Shown in pieces: positions 34,509 to 43,453 of a stretch of 64,000 nt of DNA (its first letter is position 1; each line of letters opens with the position of its first letter). The notes beneath the pieces were generated by a model. The model worked only from the letters and a program-made list of their open reading frames with translations, did not search any database and had not been told where the DNA came from. A program made the translations under genes and the position numbers. Source of the stretch: Arthrobacter sp. 18067. Lineage in GTDB: Bacteria; Actinomycetota; Actinomycetes; Actinomycetales; Micrococcaceae. The stretch lies in assembly GCF_902706295.1 (NCBI RefSeq), contig NZ_CACSJJ010000020.1, positions 60,113 through 124,112 of the forward strand. The letters run 5' to 3'.

Positions 34509-37367
34509 CTAGACGCGCGGCTTTTCGCGCATCTCGAAGGTCTCGATGATGTCGCCTTCGTTGATGTCGTTGAAGGAGCCAAGACCGATACCACACTCGA
34601 AGTCGGTACGGACTTCGGTTGCGTCATCCTTGAAGCGCTTGAGCGTCTCAACGGTGAGGTTGTCACCGATGACCTTGCCATCGCGGCTGACACGTGCCTT
34701 GGTGTTACGGCGGATGATGCCCGTGCGGACGATCGAGCCTGCAATGTTGCCGAACTTGGAGGAACGGAAGACTTCGCGGACCTCGGCAGTACCAAGCTGG
34801 ACTTCTTCGTATTCCGGCTTGAGCATGCCCTTGAGAGCCATCTCAATGTCATCGATTGCTGCGTAGATGACCGAGTAGAAGCGCATGTCCACGCCTTCAC
34901 GGTCAGCCAGTTCGGCAACGCGCTCTGCCGGCTTGACGTTGAAGCCGATGATGATGGCGTTGTCCACCGTTGCGAGGTTGACGTCGTTCTGCGTGATGGC
35001 ACCCACACCGCGGTGGATGACACGGAGCTGAACGTCGTCGTCTCCGACGTCGATCTTGAGCAAGGCGTCTTCGAGGGCTTCCACAGCACCGGACACGTCA
35101 CCCTTGAGGATGAGGTTGAGGGTGTCGATCTTGCCTTCGGCAACGGCCTGGTCGAAGTCTTCCAGGCTGATGCGCTTGCGACGCTTGGCCAGTGCGGCGT
35201 TGCGGTCGGCAGCTTCACGCTTCTCAGCGATCTGGCGGGCCGTACGCTCGTCAGGGGTCACCAGGAAGGTGTCACCTGCACGCGGCACGTTGGACAGGCC
35301 GAGGACCTGGACCGGACGGGACGGCAGTGCGACATCGAGTGCCTCGCCGTTCTCGTCGAACATGGCGCGGACGCGGCCGTGAGCCGTACCGGCCACGATC
35401 GTGTCACCCACGGCCAAGGTTCCGGACTGGACCAGGACGGTAGCAACAGCACCGCGACCCTTGTCCAGGTTCGCTTCGATGGCAATGCCTCGAGCGTCCT
35501 TGTCCGGGTTGGCGCGCAGATCCAGGGCGGCATCGGCCGTCAGCAGGACGGCGTCGATCAGTGCATCGATGTTGAGGTTCTGGCGTGCAGAGACCTCAAC
35601 GAACATGGTGTCGCCACCGTATTCTTCCGGAACCAAGCCGTACTCGGTCAGCTGGCCCTTGACCTTGTCAGGGTTGGCGCCTTCCTTGTCGATCTTGTTC
35701 ACTGCGACGACGATCGGCACGTTGGCTGCCTGGGCGTGGTTGAGTGCTTCCACCGTCTGCGGCATAACGCCGTCGTCGGCTGCTACAACCAGGATCGCGA
35801 TGTCAGTGACCTTGGCACCACGTGCACGCATGGCCGTGAAGGCCTCGTGACCGGGGGTGTCAATGAAGGTGATGTCGCGGGGCGTGCCCTCGTGGACGTG
35901 GCTGATCTGGTAGGCACCGATGTGCTGGGTGATGCCACCGTGCTCGCCGGCCACAACGTTCGAGTTGCGGATTGCGTCCAACAGGCGGGTCTTACCGTGG
36001 TCAACGTGACCCATGACGGTGACAACCGGTGCGCGGGCCTCAAGAACGTCGTCACCTTCGGCGTCGAGTTCATCCTGGATGTTGATGTCGAACTGGTCCA
36101 GCAGCTCGCGCTCTTCATCCTCAGGGGAAACAACCTGGAGCTTGTAGCCGAGTTCGGCGCCAAGCAGGCCAAAGGTGTCTTCGTCGAGGGACTGCGTTGC
36201 CGTTGCCATTTCACCGAGGTGGAACAGCACGGTGACCAGTGACGCGGGGTTCGCATCAATCTTCTCGGCAAAGTCCGTGATGGACGAGCCACGACGCAGG
36301 CGGATGATGGTCTCGCCATCACCGCGGGGTACTGATACGCCGCCCAGCGACGGAGCACTCATCTGCTCCAGTTCCTGGCGCTTGGCACGCTTCGACTTGC
36401 GCTGCTTGCCACGACCGGCGCCGCCCTTGCCGAAGGCACCCTGGGTGCCACCGCGACCGCGGCCACCCTTACCGAAGCCACCGCCGGCGGGAGCGCCGCC
36501 ACCGGTACCTGCACCGGGTGCGCCACCCGGACGACCGGGGCCGCCACCGGGACGGCCTGCGCCACCCGGACGGCCTGCGCCACCGGGAGCCGGACGCTCA
36601 GTGCGATTGGGCATCATGCCCGGAGTAGGACGGTTTCCGGCACCGGGACCGCCAGCGGGACGCGGAGCGCCCGGACGGGGTGCACCGGGACGCGGAGCGC
36701 CCGGACGGGGACCACCTGTGCCTGCGGCAGGACGGGGACCGCCTGCGCCGGCAGCGGGACGGGGACCACCGGGGCGTTCGCCGTCGTTGCGGCGCTCACC
36801 ACGGGGCATACCCTGCGACGGAGCGAATGGGTTGTTGCCCGGACGCGGCGGACGATCGCCATCGCCACCACGGCCGCGGGGCATGCCCTGGGACGTAGCA
36901 AACGGGTTGTTGCCCGGACGGGGACCGCCCGGACGCGGGGCCTGGCCACCTTGACGTGCCGGAGCCGGAGTCTCTGCCTTGGGGGCAGGACGGGCACCGG
37001 GCTTGGCCGAAACCGGGGTGGATGCAGCGGGAGCCGCGGGTGCTGCCGGAGCCGGGGCTGCGGGAGCAGGAGCGGCCGGAGCAGCGGCTGCAGGCGCCGG
37101 GGCCGGAGCCTTCGGTGCTGCAGGTCCGGGAGCCGGAGCGGCCGGACGGGATGCTGCGGGACGGGTTGCCGCCGGAGCAGCTGCGGGAGCGGCGGCCTTA
37201 GCGGCACCGGCACCCGGGTAGGCGTCGCGAAGCTTCTTCACGACGGGGGCCTCAATGGTGGAAGAGGCGGAGCGAACGAATTCGCCCAATTCCTGCAGTT
37301 TTGTTACTGCATCTTTGGAAGTAATACCGAGCTCTTTGGCGAGCTCATGTACGCGGACCTTGGCCAC
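34509..37367 (-). CDS. infB: Translation initiation factor IF-2
   Basis: 952 residues. It brings initiator tRNA to the 30S subunit. N-terminal module VHELAKELGITSKDAVTKLQ is followed by some 300 residues of Ala/Pro then Gly/Pro/Arg-rich linker. The GTPase domain has G1 GHVDHGKT near 455, G3 DTPGHEAF and G4 NKIDKEG. Domains II, III and the tRNA-binding C-terminal domain complete it. GTG start with AGGAGA upstream. The linker length is typical of Micrococcaceae. Confidence 0.97.
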   Translation of the reverse strand: MAKVRVHELAKELGITSKDAVTKLQELGEFVRSASSTIEAPVVKKLRDAYPGAGAAKAAAPAAAPAATRPAASRPAAPAPGPAAPKAPAPAPAAAAPAAPAPAAPAPAAPAAPAASTPVSAKPGARPAPKAETPAPARQGGQAPRPGGPRPGNNPFATSQGMPRGRGGDGDRPPRPGNNPFAPSQGMPRGERRNDGERPGGPRPAAGAGGPRPAAGTGGPRPGAPRPGAPRPGAPRPAGGPGAGNRPTPGMMPNRTERPAPGGAGRPGGAGRPGGGPGRPGGAPGAGTGGGAPAGGGFGKGGRGRGGTQGAFGKGGAGRGKQRKSKRAKRQELEQMSAPSLGGVSVPRGDGETIIRLRRGSSITDFAEKIDANPASLVTVLFHLGEMATATQSLDEDTFGLLGAELGYKLQVVSPEDEERELLDQFDINIQDELDAEGDDVLEARAPVVTVMGHVDHGKTRLLDAIRNSNVVAGEHGGITQHIGAYQISHVHEGTPRDITFIDTPGHEAFTAMRARGAKVTDIAILVVAADDGVMPQTVEALNHAQAANVPIVVAVNKIDKEGANPDKVKGQLTEYGLVPEEYGGDTMFVEVSARQNLNIDALIDAVLLTADAALDLRANPDKDARGIAIEANLDKGRGAVATVLVQSGTLAVGDTIVAGTAHGRVRAMFDENGEALDVALPSRPVQVLGLSNVPRAGDTFLVTPDERTARQIAEKREAADRNAALAKRRKRISLEDFDQAVAEGKIDTLNLILKGDVSGAVEALEDALLKIDVGDDDVQLRVIHRGVGAITQNDVNLATVDNAIIIGFNVKPAERVAELADREGVDMRFYSVIYAAIDDIEMALKGMLKPEYEEVQLGTAEVREVFRSSKFGNIAGSIVRTGIIRRNTKARVSRDGKVIGDNLTVETLKRFKDDATEVRTDFECGIGLGSFNDINEGDIIETFEMREKPRV

Positions 37368-37519
37368 ATTTCTCCTGTCTCGGTCCGCACCGAGCCAGGC
37401 ACGAACCGTCTACTTCTTACTGCGGGCCCCTGCCGCAAGCGCGACTGAAAGGCCCATTGCAGAGCGCAACAAAGTTGTCATCGTTACGCACTCATCGCTG
37501 GGAACTCATCGGGTTTCCA

Positions 37520-37861
37520 TCAGTTTTCTGACCCGCTTTCAGGTTTGGACGGTTTTCCCGTGGCGGCCTGGGCCTCCACAAGTGGCGTGCCCGGCATCAG
37601 GTATCTTTCAACGGCACCCGTTTCGGCAGCGCCCGCGAGGGCCCTTCCGAAAGCGCGCCGCTTGATCGCCAATGCCAAGCACTTTTCGCTGGGGTGCAGC
37701 CACGCACCCCTGCCGGCCATCCGGCGTCGTTCATCCACCAGGACAGCGGAGGAACCGCCGCCTTGGGCGACCAGCCGGACAAGCTCGGACCGGGAGCCAT
37801 GCTTCCGGCATCCGATGCACGTGCGAACAGGCCCCTGGCCATGTTCCAGCAGTTCAGCCAC
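37520..37861 (-). CDS. ylxR: YlxR (DUF448) family RNA-binding protein
   Basis: About 113 residues from the proposed GTG (MAELLEHGQGPVRTCIGCRK). The family signature RTCIGCRK ... SELVRLVA and GRGAWLHPSEKCLALAIKRR is clear. YlxR sits between nusA and infB in most Gram-positive genomes and is linked to RNA metabolism. The start is uncertain: no good ribosome binding site is seen, and the frame is open to 37993. Confidence 0.87.
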   Translation of the reverse strand: MAELLEHGQGPVRTCIGCRKHGSRSELVRLVAQGGGSSAVLVDERRRMAGRGAWLHPSEKCLALAIKRRAFGRALAGAAETGAVERYLMPGTPLVEAQAATGKPSKPESGSEN

Positions 37862-38027
37862 GACGTGTCCAACCTGCCTTACGCTTCTGGCGCCCGACGG
37901 GCCCCTGTCCTGCAACGCAGCTGAGGCACGCCAAAGCGCGCGGATACCGGACGTAAGCCCGGTTCCATCTAGTCTAGCCCCCCGGCCCCGCACTCCCGAA
38001 ACCAGGTACGCCGCAAGCGCGGCGCGG

Positions 38028-38051
38028 AACCGGCGGCCTGAGCCGCCGGTT
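38028..38051. terminator. Hairpin between nusA and ylxR
   Basis: Perfect 10-bp arms AACCGGCGGC / GCCGCCGGTT with a four-base loop, seven bases after the nusA stop. There is no T-tract. As it is internal to the operon it could serve as an attenuator on which NusA itself acts (inference). Confidence 0.6.
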
Positions 38052-38057
38052 GGAGCG

Positions 38058-39038
38058 TTAGTCGACCTTCGCCGGAGCGGCGTCGGAGACGATATCGATC
38101 CGCCAACCCGTCAGCTTTGCTGCGAGCCGGGCGTTCTGCCCCTCCTTGCCGATCGCCAGCGAAAGCTGGTAATCGGGCACCACTACGCGGGCCGAGCGGG
38201 TTGCCTCGTCGGTAATAGTGACGGAATTCACTCGCGACGGCGACAGTGAGTTGGCGATGAAAGTTGCCGGGTCATCACTGAAGTCGACGATGTCGATCTT
38301 TTCATCGTTCAGTTCAGTCATGACCGCACGGACGCGCGAACCCATTTCACCGATGCAGGCACCCTTGGCGTTGACGCCCGGGGTGTTCGCCTTGACGGCA
38401 ATCTTGGTGCGGTGGCCGGCTTCGCGGGCAAGTGCCACGATTTCCACGGAATGATCCGCGATCTCCGGAACTTCCATTTCGAACAACTTGCGGACCAGTC
38501 CGGGGTGCGAACGCGAGAGCGTGATGGACGGCCCCTTGGCGCCACGGTGGACATCCACCACGAAAGCACGCAGGCGGCTTCCGTGGAGGTACTTCTCACC
38601 GGGAACCTGCTCGGGCGGCGGCAGCAGTGCCTCAACAGCACCAAGGTTGACCTGGATCATGTGCGGGTTGTTGCCCTGCTGGATCATGCCGGCCACAAGT
38701 TCGCCTTCACGGCCCTTGAACTCGCCCAGCACGTTGTCATCCTCAACGTCGCGAAGGCGCTGCAGGATGATCTGGCGTGCCGTGCTGGCAGCGATACGAC
38801 CGAAACCGGCCGGGGTGTCCTCGAACTCGCCGATCGGCTCGCCGTCGTCGTCGATCTCAGTGGCCCAGATGGTCACGTGACCGCTCTTGCGGTCCAGTTC
38901 TGCGCGAGCCTTCTCGAAGGCGCCGGGCGTCTTGTGGTAGGCCACCAACAACGCTTGCTCGATGGTGGGAATCAGGAGATCCAGCGGGATTTCACGCTCA
39001 CGCTCCAGGAGTCTCAGTGCGCTCATGTCAATATCCAT
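38058..39038 (-). CDS. nusA: Transcription termination/antitermination factor NusA
   Basis: 326 residues, the short actinobacterial form without C-terminal acidic repeats. The N-terminal RNA-polymerase-binding domain is followed by S1 (RGAKGPSITLSRSHPGLVRK region) and two KH domains (GVNAKGACIGEMGSRVRAVM; LAIGKEGQNARLAAKLTGWR). Its ATG overlaps the rimP stop by one base (TAATG), and GGAGG in the rimP end serves as ribosome binding site. Confidence 0.97.
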   Translation of the reverse strand: MDIDMSALRLLEREREIPLDLLIPTIEQALLVAYHKTPGAFEKARAELDRKSGHVTIWATEIDDDGEPIGEFEDTPAGFGRIAASTARQIILQRLRDVEDDNVLGEFKGREGELVAGMIQQGNNPHMIQVNLGAVEALLPPPEQVPGEKYLHGSRLRAFVVDVHRGAKGPSITLSRSHPGLVRKLFEMEVPEIADHSVEIVALAREAGHRTKIAVKANTPGVNAKGACIGEMGSRVRAVMTELNDEKIDIVDFSDDPATFIANSLSPSRVNSVTITDEATRSARVVVPDYQLSLAIGKEGQNARLAAKLTGWRIDIVSDAAPAKVD

Positions 39039-39649
39039 TAGGCCTCCTCAGAAGGTCCGTTGTGCTCGTTTTCCAGCGCAGCCTCGTGGAGGTGGCTGAA
39101 TTCAATCTCGACTTTTCCTTGACGGATCCTGTCGAAAGGAATCGTGATGGGGTCGCCTTGCTTGGGCTTCATGCCCTTTTTGACCTCGTGTTCGGGAATC
39201 AGCGTCACTGCGTCATCCTCCACCGAAGCGATGCGTCCCAGGAGGTAGTCACCCTGAATAACGTTGACCCGGACCATGCGACCACGGGCGCGATGCCAGT
39301 GGCGCGGCTCGGTCAGGGGGCGGCTGACGCCGGGGGAAGAAACCTCCAGGTCATACGGACGGCCGTCATCGTGGGGATCGTTGTCCAGAATATCGGACAG
39401 CCCGCGTGAAACTTCCGCGATGGCGTCAAGGCTAACGCCCCCGGTCTCCTCCTGCGGAAGATCCACTACGACGTGGACAGTGCGGTGTGAACCGGCAACG
39501 TGGATGGAAACATCCTCGAGGTAGAGCCTGCTGGCAAGGACGGCCGGTTCGAGCAGCGTCTTAAGCCTGCTCTCTTCCGGGTTGTGGATGGTGGCCGTTG
39601 AGTTCGATTCAGAACGGTCTGTTGAAGTCGTGGCTTCCGAGTCACTCAC
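39038..39649 (-). CDS. rimP: Ribosome maturation factor RimP
   Basis: 203 residues; 30S maturation. About 30 Ser/Thr-rich residues precede the conserved RimP body (LEPAVLASRLYLEDVSIHVA, GVSLDAIAEVSRGLSDILDN, YDLEVSSPGVSRPLTEPRHW). GTG start with GGGAGG upstream. First gene of the rimP-nusA-ylxR-infB-rbfA operon and divergent from the DUF4439 gene. Confidence 0.96.
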   Translation of the reverse strand: MSDSEATTSTDRSESNSTATIHNPEESRLKTLLEPAVLASRLYLEDVSIHVAGSHRTVHVVVDLPQEETGGVSLDAIAEVSRGLSDILDNDPHDDGRPYDLEVSSPGVSRPLTEPRHWHRARGRMVRVNVIQGDYLLGRIASVEDDAVTLIPEHEVKKGMKPKQGDPITIPFDRIRQGKVEIEFSHLHEAALENEHNGPSEEA

Positions 39650-39754
39650 GTTGCCCGCCGCCTCCCGATAGATGTTGTTGTGACTACTAGCCTAACGATT
39701 TTCCCGGGAACATGGTGCACGGAGTTTGCCGCCCACGTGACACCATGGTCTGTT

Positions 39755-40822
39755 GTGAACGGGCAGACAAGCGAAAAACGACAAACACCACCGTGGGGCC
39801 GGGTTGTGCTGGTTGCCGTGGTGGCGCTGCTCGTGGCTGGTACAGGAATAGTGCTTATTCCGCGTGATTCCGGGACTCCCCCGCCGGTCACCTTCACCGA
39901 AAACGCGCGCGTTGGGGCGTTCGAGGACACATTGCGGCTGCGGGAATCGGCCACCGCACTGGCAGAGGCGGCCGGCCCGGATACGGGAAAGCCAGTCCTT
40001 GGAGACGCTGTGACTTTGCTGACAACCCAGGCGCAGGCCCTCCTGGATCCTGCCGGCACACCGTCGTCTGCCGCCAGTACGCCATCCACCGAGACCACCC
40101 GCGCCTCATTTGTTGCAGATTTGGCCGTCAGCGGGCGGAAGCGCTTGACGGACGCCGGCGAGGCCGACGGCGGTATCGCGCGTCTGCTTGCCGCCGTCGG
40201 ATCCGCCCAACTTCTTCAGGCCGAAAAGCTGGCGGCAGGCTGGCAAATGCCTGTCCCTAAGGAACCTGCGCCGTCAGCGACCACGGTGCCCGCCTCAACG
40301 CCGTCAGCCGCACCTTGCCCGTCAGTGAGTCCAACCGCCGACACCACGTCCGCCACCACTGATGCAGCGCTGGCAGCAGCGGTCCGCTCGCAGCAGGAGG
40401 CCATCTATGCCTATCAGGTGGCACTCAAACGGCTGGACAGCAAAGCGGCTGAGGCCGCTGCCCGGGACTTGCAAGCGCACGAATTGTCGCTCCAGCAAGT
40501 AGAGGCGCTGACCCGCGCCAACTGCGGGGACGTACCTGCCAGCGAAGCCGGTTACCGTCTTCCTGGACAATTCGCCAAAGATCCTGCTTCTTCCTTGGCC
40601 GCTTTGGAATTCTCTTCCCTGCCGGTGTTCGCGGACCTGGTTGCCCTGTCCACGGGTGAGACCCGCACTTGGGCGGTGGACGGCCTCTTGGCCGCTGCCC
40701 GCAGGAGCATTGCGTGGGGCGCGGACGCACCCGCACTGCCCGGACTGAAGCTCGATCCCGGAGACTTGCCTCCCCTGCCCATTCCCGGTTCCACTGGCAG
40801 CGCCACGTCCGACGCCGGATAG
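39755..40822 (+). CDS. DUF4439 (ferritin-like) domain protein, membrane-anchored
   Basis: About 355 residues from a proposed GTG; the frame is open from 39680. One membrane helix (GRVVLVAVVALLVAGTGIVL) near the start anchors a Thr/Ser/Pro-rich extracytoplasmic segment. A four-helix domain follows (ALAAAVRSQQEAIYAYQVAL, AAARDLQAHELSLQQVEALT), as in DUF4439 proteins, which have a ferritin-like fold without clear metal ligands. It lies divergent from rimP, a common place for this family. Function unknown. Confidence 0.78.
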   Translation: MNGQTSEKRQTPPWGRVVLVAVVALLVAGTGIVLIPRDSGTPPPVTFTENARVGAFEDTLRLRESATALAEAAGPDTGKPVLGDAVTLLTTQAQALLDPAGTPSSAASTPSTETTRASFVADLAVSGRKRLTDAGEADGGIARLLAAVGSAQLLQAEKLAAGWQMPVPKEPAPSATTVPASTPSAAPCPSVSPTADTTSATTDAALAAAVRSQQEAIYAYQVALKRLDSKAAEAAARDLQAHELSLQQVEALTRANCGDVPASEAGYRLPGQFAKDPASSLAALEFSSLPVFADLVALSTGETRTWAVDGLLAAARRSIAWGADAPALPGLKLDPGDLPPLPIPGSTGSATSDAG

Positions 40823-40873
40823 GCCAGCCTAGCCATGCTGGTCAACGCCGCCAGCCGGTGCTTGGCTTGGACC

Positions 40874-41602
40874 ATGGCCTCCACAGAAACTGCCACGATG
40901 CATGAGAACGAACCCCACCGGGATGATTTGGCCCATCGCTTGAACTGGTTGCGGGCCGGCGTCCTGGGGGCCAATGACGGCATTGTGTCCGTTGCTGCGA
41001 TCGTGGTGGGCGTTGCAGGCGCCACGACCAGCACCGGCAGTGTTCTCGCGGCCGGCACAGCTGGGCTGGTGGGCGGCGCCATCTCCATGGCTTTGGGCGA
41101 GTACGTCTCCGTCAGCAGCCAAAGCGACACTCAAAAAGCGCTGATTGAAAAGGAACGCCGCGAACTGGCCGAACAACCCGAGGACGAACTCAACGAACTG
41201 GTCGCCATCTACGAGTCCAAAGGCCTCAGCGCCAAGACGGCCCGGACTGTTGCGGAGGAACTGACGGAGCACGATGCCCTGGCCGCCCATCTCTCGGCGG
41301 AACTGAATATCCAGGAGGACGACATCGTAAGCCCCTGGAACGCAGCTTTGGCGTCCGCCGTGGCGTTCACCCTGGGAGCCGCACTTCCCATGCTGGCCAT
41401 CCTCTTGCCTCCCCCGGAACTGCGCGTACCGCTGACCTTCGTTGCGGTCCTCCTGGCCTTGGCGATCACCGGCGCAATCGGCGCATGGATCGGCGGCGCG
41501 TCCCGTTTCCGTGCAGCTGCCCGGGTGGTGTTGGGCGGGGCGTTGGCCTTGGCCGCCACGTTCTCCATCGGAACGCTCTTGGGCGCCAGCGGCGTTTTCT
41601 AA
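40874..41602 (+). CDS. VIT1/CCC1-family metal transporter
   Basis: 242 residues from MASTETATMHENEPHRDDLA. Signature RLNWLRAGVLGANDGIVSVA and GGAISMALGEYVSVSSQSDT mark the vacuolar iron transporter family. A cytoplasmic helical insert (KERRELAEQPEDELNELVAI) is followed by three more membrane helices. Bacterial members export Fe2+ or Mn2+. The frame is open from 40835, but the second methionine matches the family start. Confidence 0.92.
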   Translation: MASTETATMHENEPHRDDLAHRLNWLRAGVLGANDGIVSVAAIVVGVAGATTSTGSVLAAGTAGLVGGAISMALGEYVSVSSQSDTQKALIEKERRELAEQPEDELNELVAIYESKGLSAKTARTVAEELTEHDALAAHLSAELNIQEDDIVSPWNAALASAVAFTLGAALPMLAILLPPPELRVPLTFVAVLLALAITGAIGAWIGGASRFRAAARVVLGGALALAATFSIGTLLGASGVF

Positions 41603-41624
41603 GAGCCGCGCGTTGCAGCAGAGT

Positions 41625-41630
41625 TAGGCT
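41625..41630 (+). promoter_or_regulatory. -10 box of the APH-family kinase gene (leaderless)
   Basis: TAGGCT, six bases before the GTG at 41637; no ribosome binding site. Confidence 0.45.
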
Positions 41631-41636
41631 GATCGC

Positions 41637-42659
41637 GTGACCCTTCACGCGATGATTCCCATTCCGGGCGACCTGCACGCCCGGTACAACCGCGACTCGG
41701 CAGGTCGTGACTGGTTGGCCAGCCTTCCGGGACTTATCTCCGATGCGATTGATCGCTGGCAGCTCTCAGTTGACCTGGCTCCCGGCGCCGAACCGTGGAA
41801 CGGCCATGGAGCCCTGGTGGTTCCGGTCCTCCAGGACGGCACACAGGCTGCCTTGAAGATCGCTTTCCCGCACGACGAAGCCCTTGTGGAGCGCCACGCC
41901 CTGGCACTCTGGGACGGCCACGGAGCGGCCCGGCTCCTCGCAGCGGACGAACCCAGTTGCTCAATGCTCCTGGAACGGCTTGATGCCACCCGCTGGCTCC
42001 AGGACGTCGCGCTGGACGAAGCCCGGGACGCTTGGGGCGCCATTATGCGCCAGATCTCCATCACGCCCGATGATCGGCTTGAATGGCGGGCTTTCGACCA
42101 TGTTGCCGCAACTGCCGAGCGGTGGAGTGACGAACTCCCTGCGGAATGGGAACGCTTGGACCGGCCTTTCCCCAGATGGCTGCTTGAAGCGGCCCTGGAA
42201 GTGTGCCAGACACGTGGAGCCGTGGGACGCCGCTCCGGCACTGATGTCCTGGTACACACGGACCTGCACTTCATGAACATCCTGGCTGTCATCAGCGACC
42301 ACCGGTCGCACCGGGGCGATTACCTGGCCATCGACCCGCAACCGCAGGTTGGTGAGGCCGAGTTCGCCGTCGCACCGATTCTGTGGAACCGCATCCATGA
42401 CCTCTCCCGGACAGACCCGGAAGCTGCACTCCGGGAACGCTGCCACGACTTCAGCCTCGCTGCCGGACTTGATCCGGAGGCAGCCCGGCAATGGAGCGTT
42501 GCCCGCGAGGTGGAAAACGCCCTCGGGTACGCCGGGACTCCCCATCACGGCGGAGACTTCGCACGCTCGCTGTGGGTTGCCAGCACCCTCGCCGGCCGGA
42601 CACTTGATGACCTTCCGCGGGCACATGAGCTCCCCGATCCCGGCGCGATGGTGCACTAG
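41637..42659 (+). CDS. Aminoglycoside/hydroxyurea phosphotransferase family kinase (APH(6)-like)
   Basis: 340 residues. Protein-kinase-like phosphotransferase. ATP-binding lysine in TQAALKIAFPHDEA; catalytic loop VLVHTDLHFMNIL with the conserved Asp and Asn; metal-binding Asp in YLAIDPQPQVGEAEF. This set is found in streptomycin 6-phosphotransferases and hydroxyurea resistance kinases, but many chromosomal members have other or unknown substrates, so resistance is not claimed. GTG start after TAGGCT. The nadX-like gene follows three bases after the stop. Confidence 0.85.
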   Translation: MTLHAMIPIPGDLHARYNRDSAGRDWLASLPGLISDAIDRWQLSVDLAPGAEPWNGHGALVVPVLQDGTQAALKIAFPHDEALVERHALALWDGHGAARLLAADEPSCSMLLERLDATRWLQDVALDEARDAWGAIMRQISITPDDRLEWRAFDHVAATAERWSDELPAEWERLDRPFPRWLLEAALEVCQTRGAVGRRSGTDVLVHTDLHFMNILAVISDHRSHRGDYLAIDPQPQVGEAEFAVAPILWNRIHDLSRTDPEAALRERCHDFSLAAGLDPEAARQWSVAREVENALGYAGTPHHGGDFARSLWVASTLAGRTLDDLPRAHELPDPGAMVH

Positions 42660-42662
42660 GCC

Positions 42663-43439
42663 ATGGCCCTCACCGTCGCCCTGATCGGATCCGGGGCCAT
42701 CGGCTCGCGGATCGCAGAACTGCTCAAGGCCGGGACCGCCCCGGGCGTCCGGCTCGCCGGAGTGGTACCGCACGGCGACGCCGGCACAGGATTCAGCTTC
42801 GACGATGCCCTGGAAGCCGCTGATGTTGTGGTGGAGTGCGCCGGTGTGGCCGCTGTCGCCGAGTTCGGCCCCCGCACCGTCTCAGCCGGCAAGGACCTGC
42901 TGGTCACCTCGATCGGTGCCTTGTGTGACAGGGCCCTGCGGACAACGTTGCTCGACGACGGTCCTGGCCGGACGTTCCTGACAACCGGGGCGTTGGGAGG
43001 ACTGGATGCGATCACCGCCGCCCGGGCGGGCGGAACCATTCACCGCATCACACTGGAGTCGCGAAAGCTGCCCGCCGCCCTGGTGCAGCCGTGGATGGAC
43101 GGGGAAACCAAAGAAGGCCTCCTCGCAGCTACCCGGCCAGTGGAGCTTCTGCGGGGTGGGCCGGCTGAGCTGATCAAAGCCTTCCCCAAATCCACCAACG
43201 TGGTGTCTGCGCTTGCTCTGGCAGCCGGCAACTGGGACGTGGTGGAGGCCGTGCTCATTGCGGATCCGGGAGCCCACCAGACCGCCCACCATGTGGTAGC
43301 TGAGACAAGCCTGGGCACTTTCGATGTCCGGGTGACCAACGAGGCATCCCCCAACAATCCGGCGTCGAGCGCTTTGGTGCCGCACGCCGTCGTCCGCGGT
43401 TTGCAGACGCTGGCCAACGCCAGCGGCAGTTTTATCTGA
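42663..43439 (+). CDS. Aspartate dehydrogenase (NadX/DUF108 family)
   Basis: 258 residues. Rossmann loop VALIGSGAIGSRIAELL; TTGALGGLDAI, TLESRKLP and SALALAAGNWD are family blocks; the catalytic histidine is in ADPGAHQTAHHV. It oxidises L-aspartate to iminoaspartate, either for NAD synthesis or catabolism. It sits three bases behind the kinase gene, probably in the same transcript. No nadA or nadC is nearby, so the physiological role is open. Confidence 0.88.
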   Translation: MALTVALIGSGAIGSRIAELLKAGTAPGVRLAGVVPHGDAGTGFSFDDALEAADVVVECAGVAAVAEFGPRTVSAGKDLLVTSIGALCDRALRTTLLDDGPGRTFLTTGALGGLDAITAARAGGTIHRITLESRKLPAALVQPWMDGETKEGLLAATRPVELLRGGPAELIKAFPKSTNVVSALALAAGNWDVVEAVLIADPGAHQTAHHVVAETSLGTFDVRVTNEASPNNPASSALVPHAVVRGLQTLANASGSFI

Positions 43440-43453
43440 CGCCCGCTGCAGTG

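Noticed and set aside
41637..42659. Calling the APH-like gene an antibiotic-resistance gene
   Set aside because: Only fold-level motifs are visible; chromosomal members often have other substrates and there is no resistance context.
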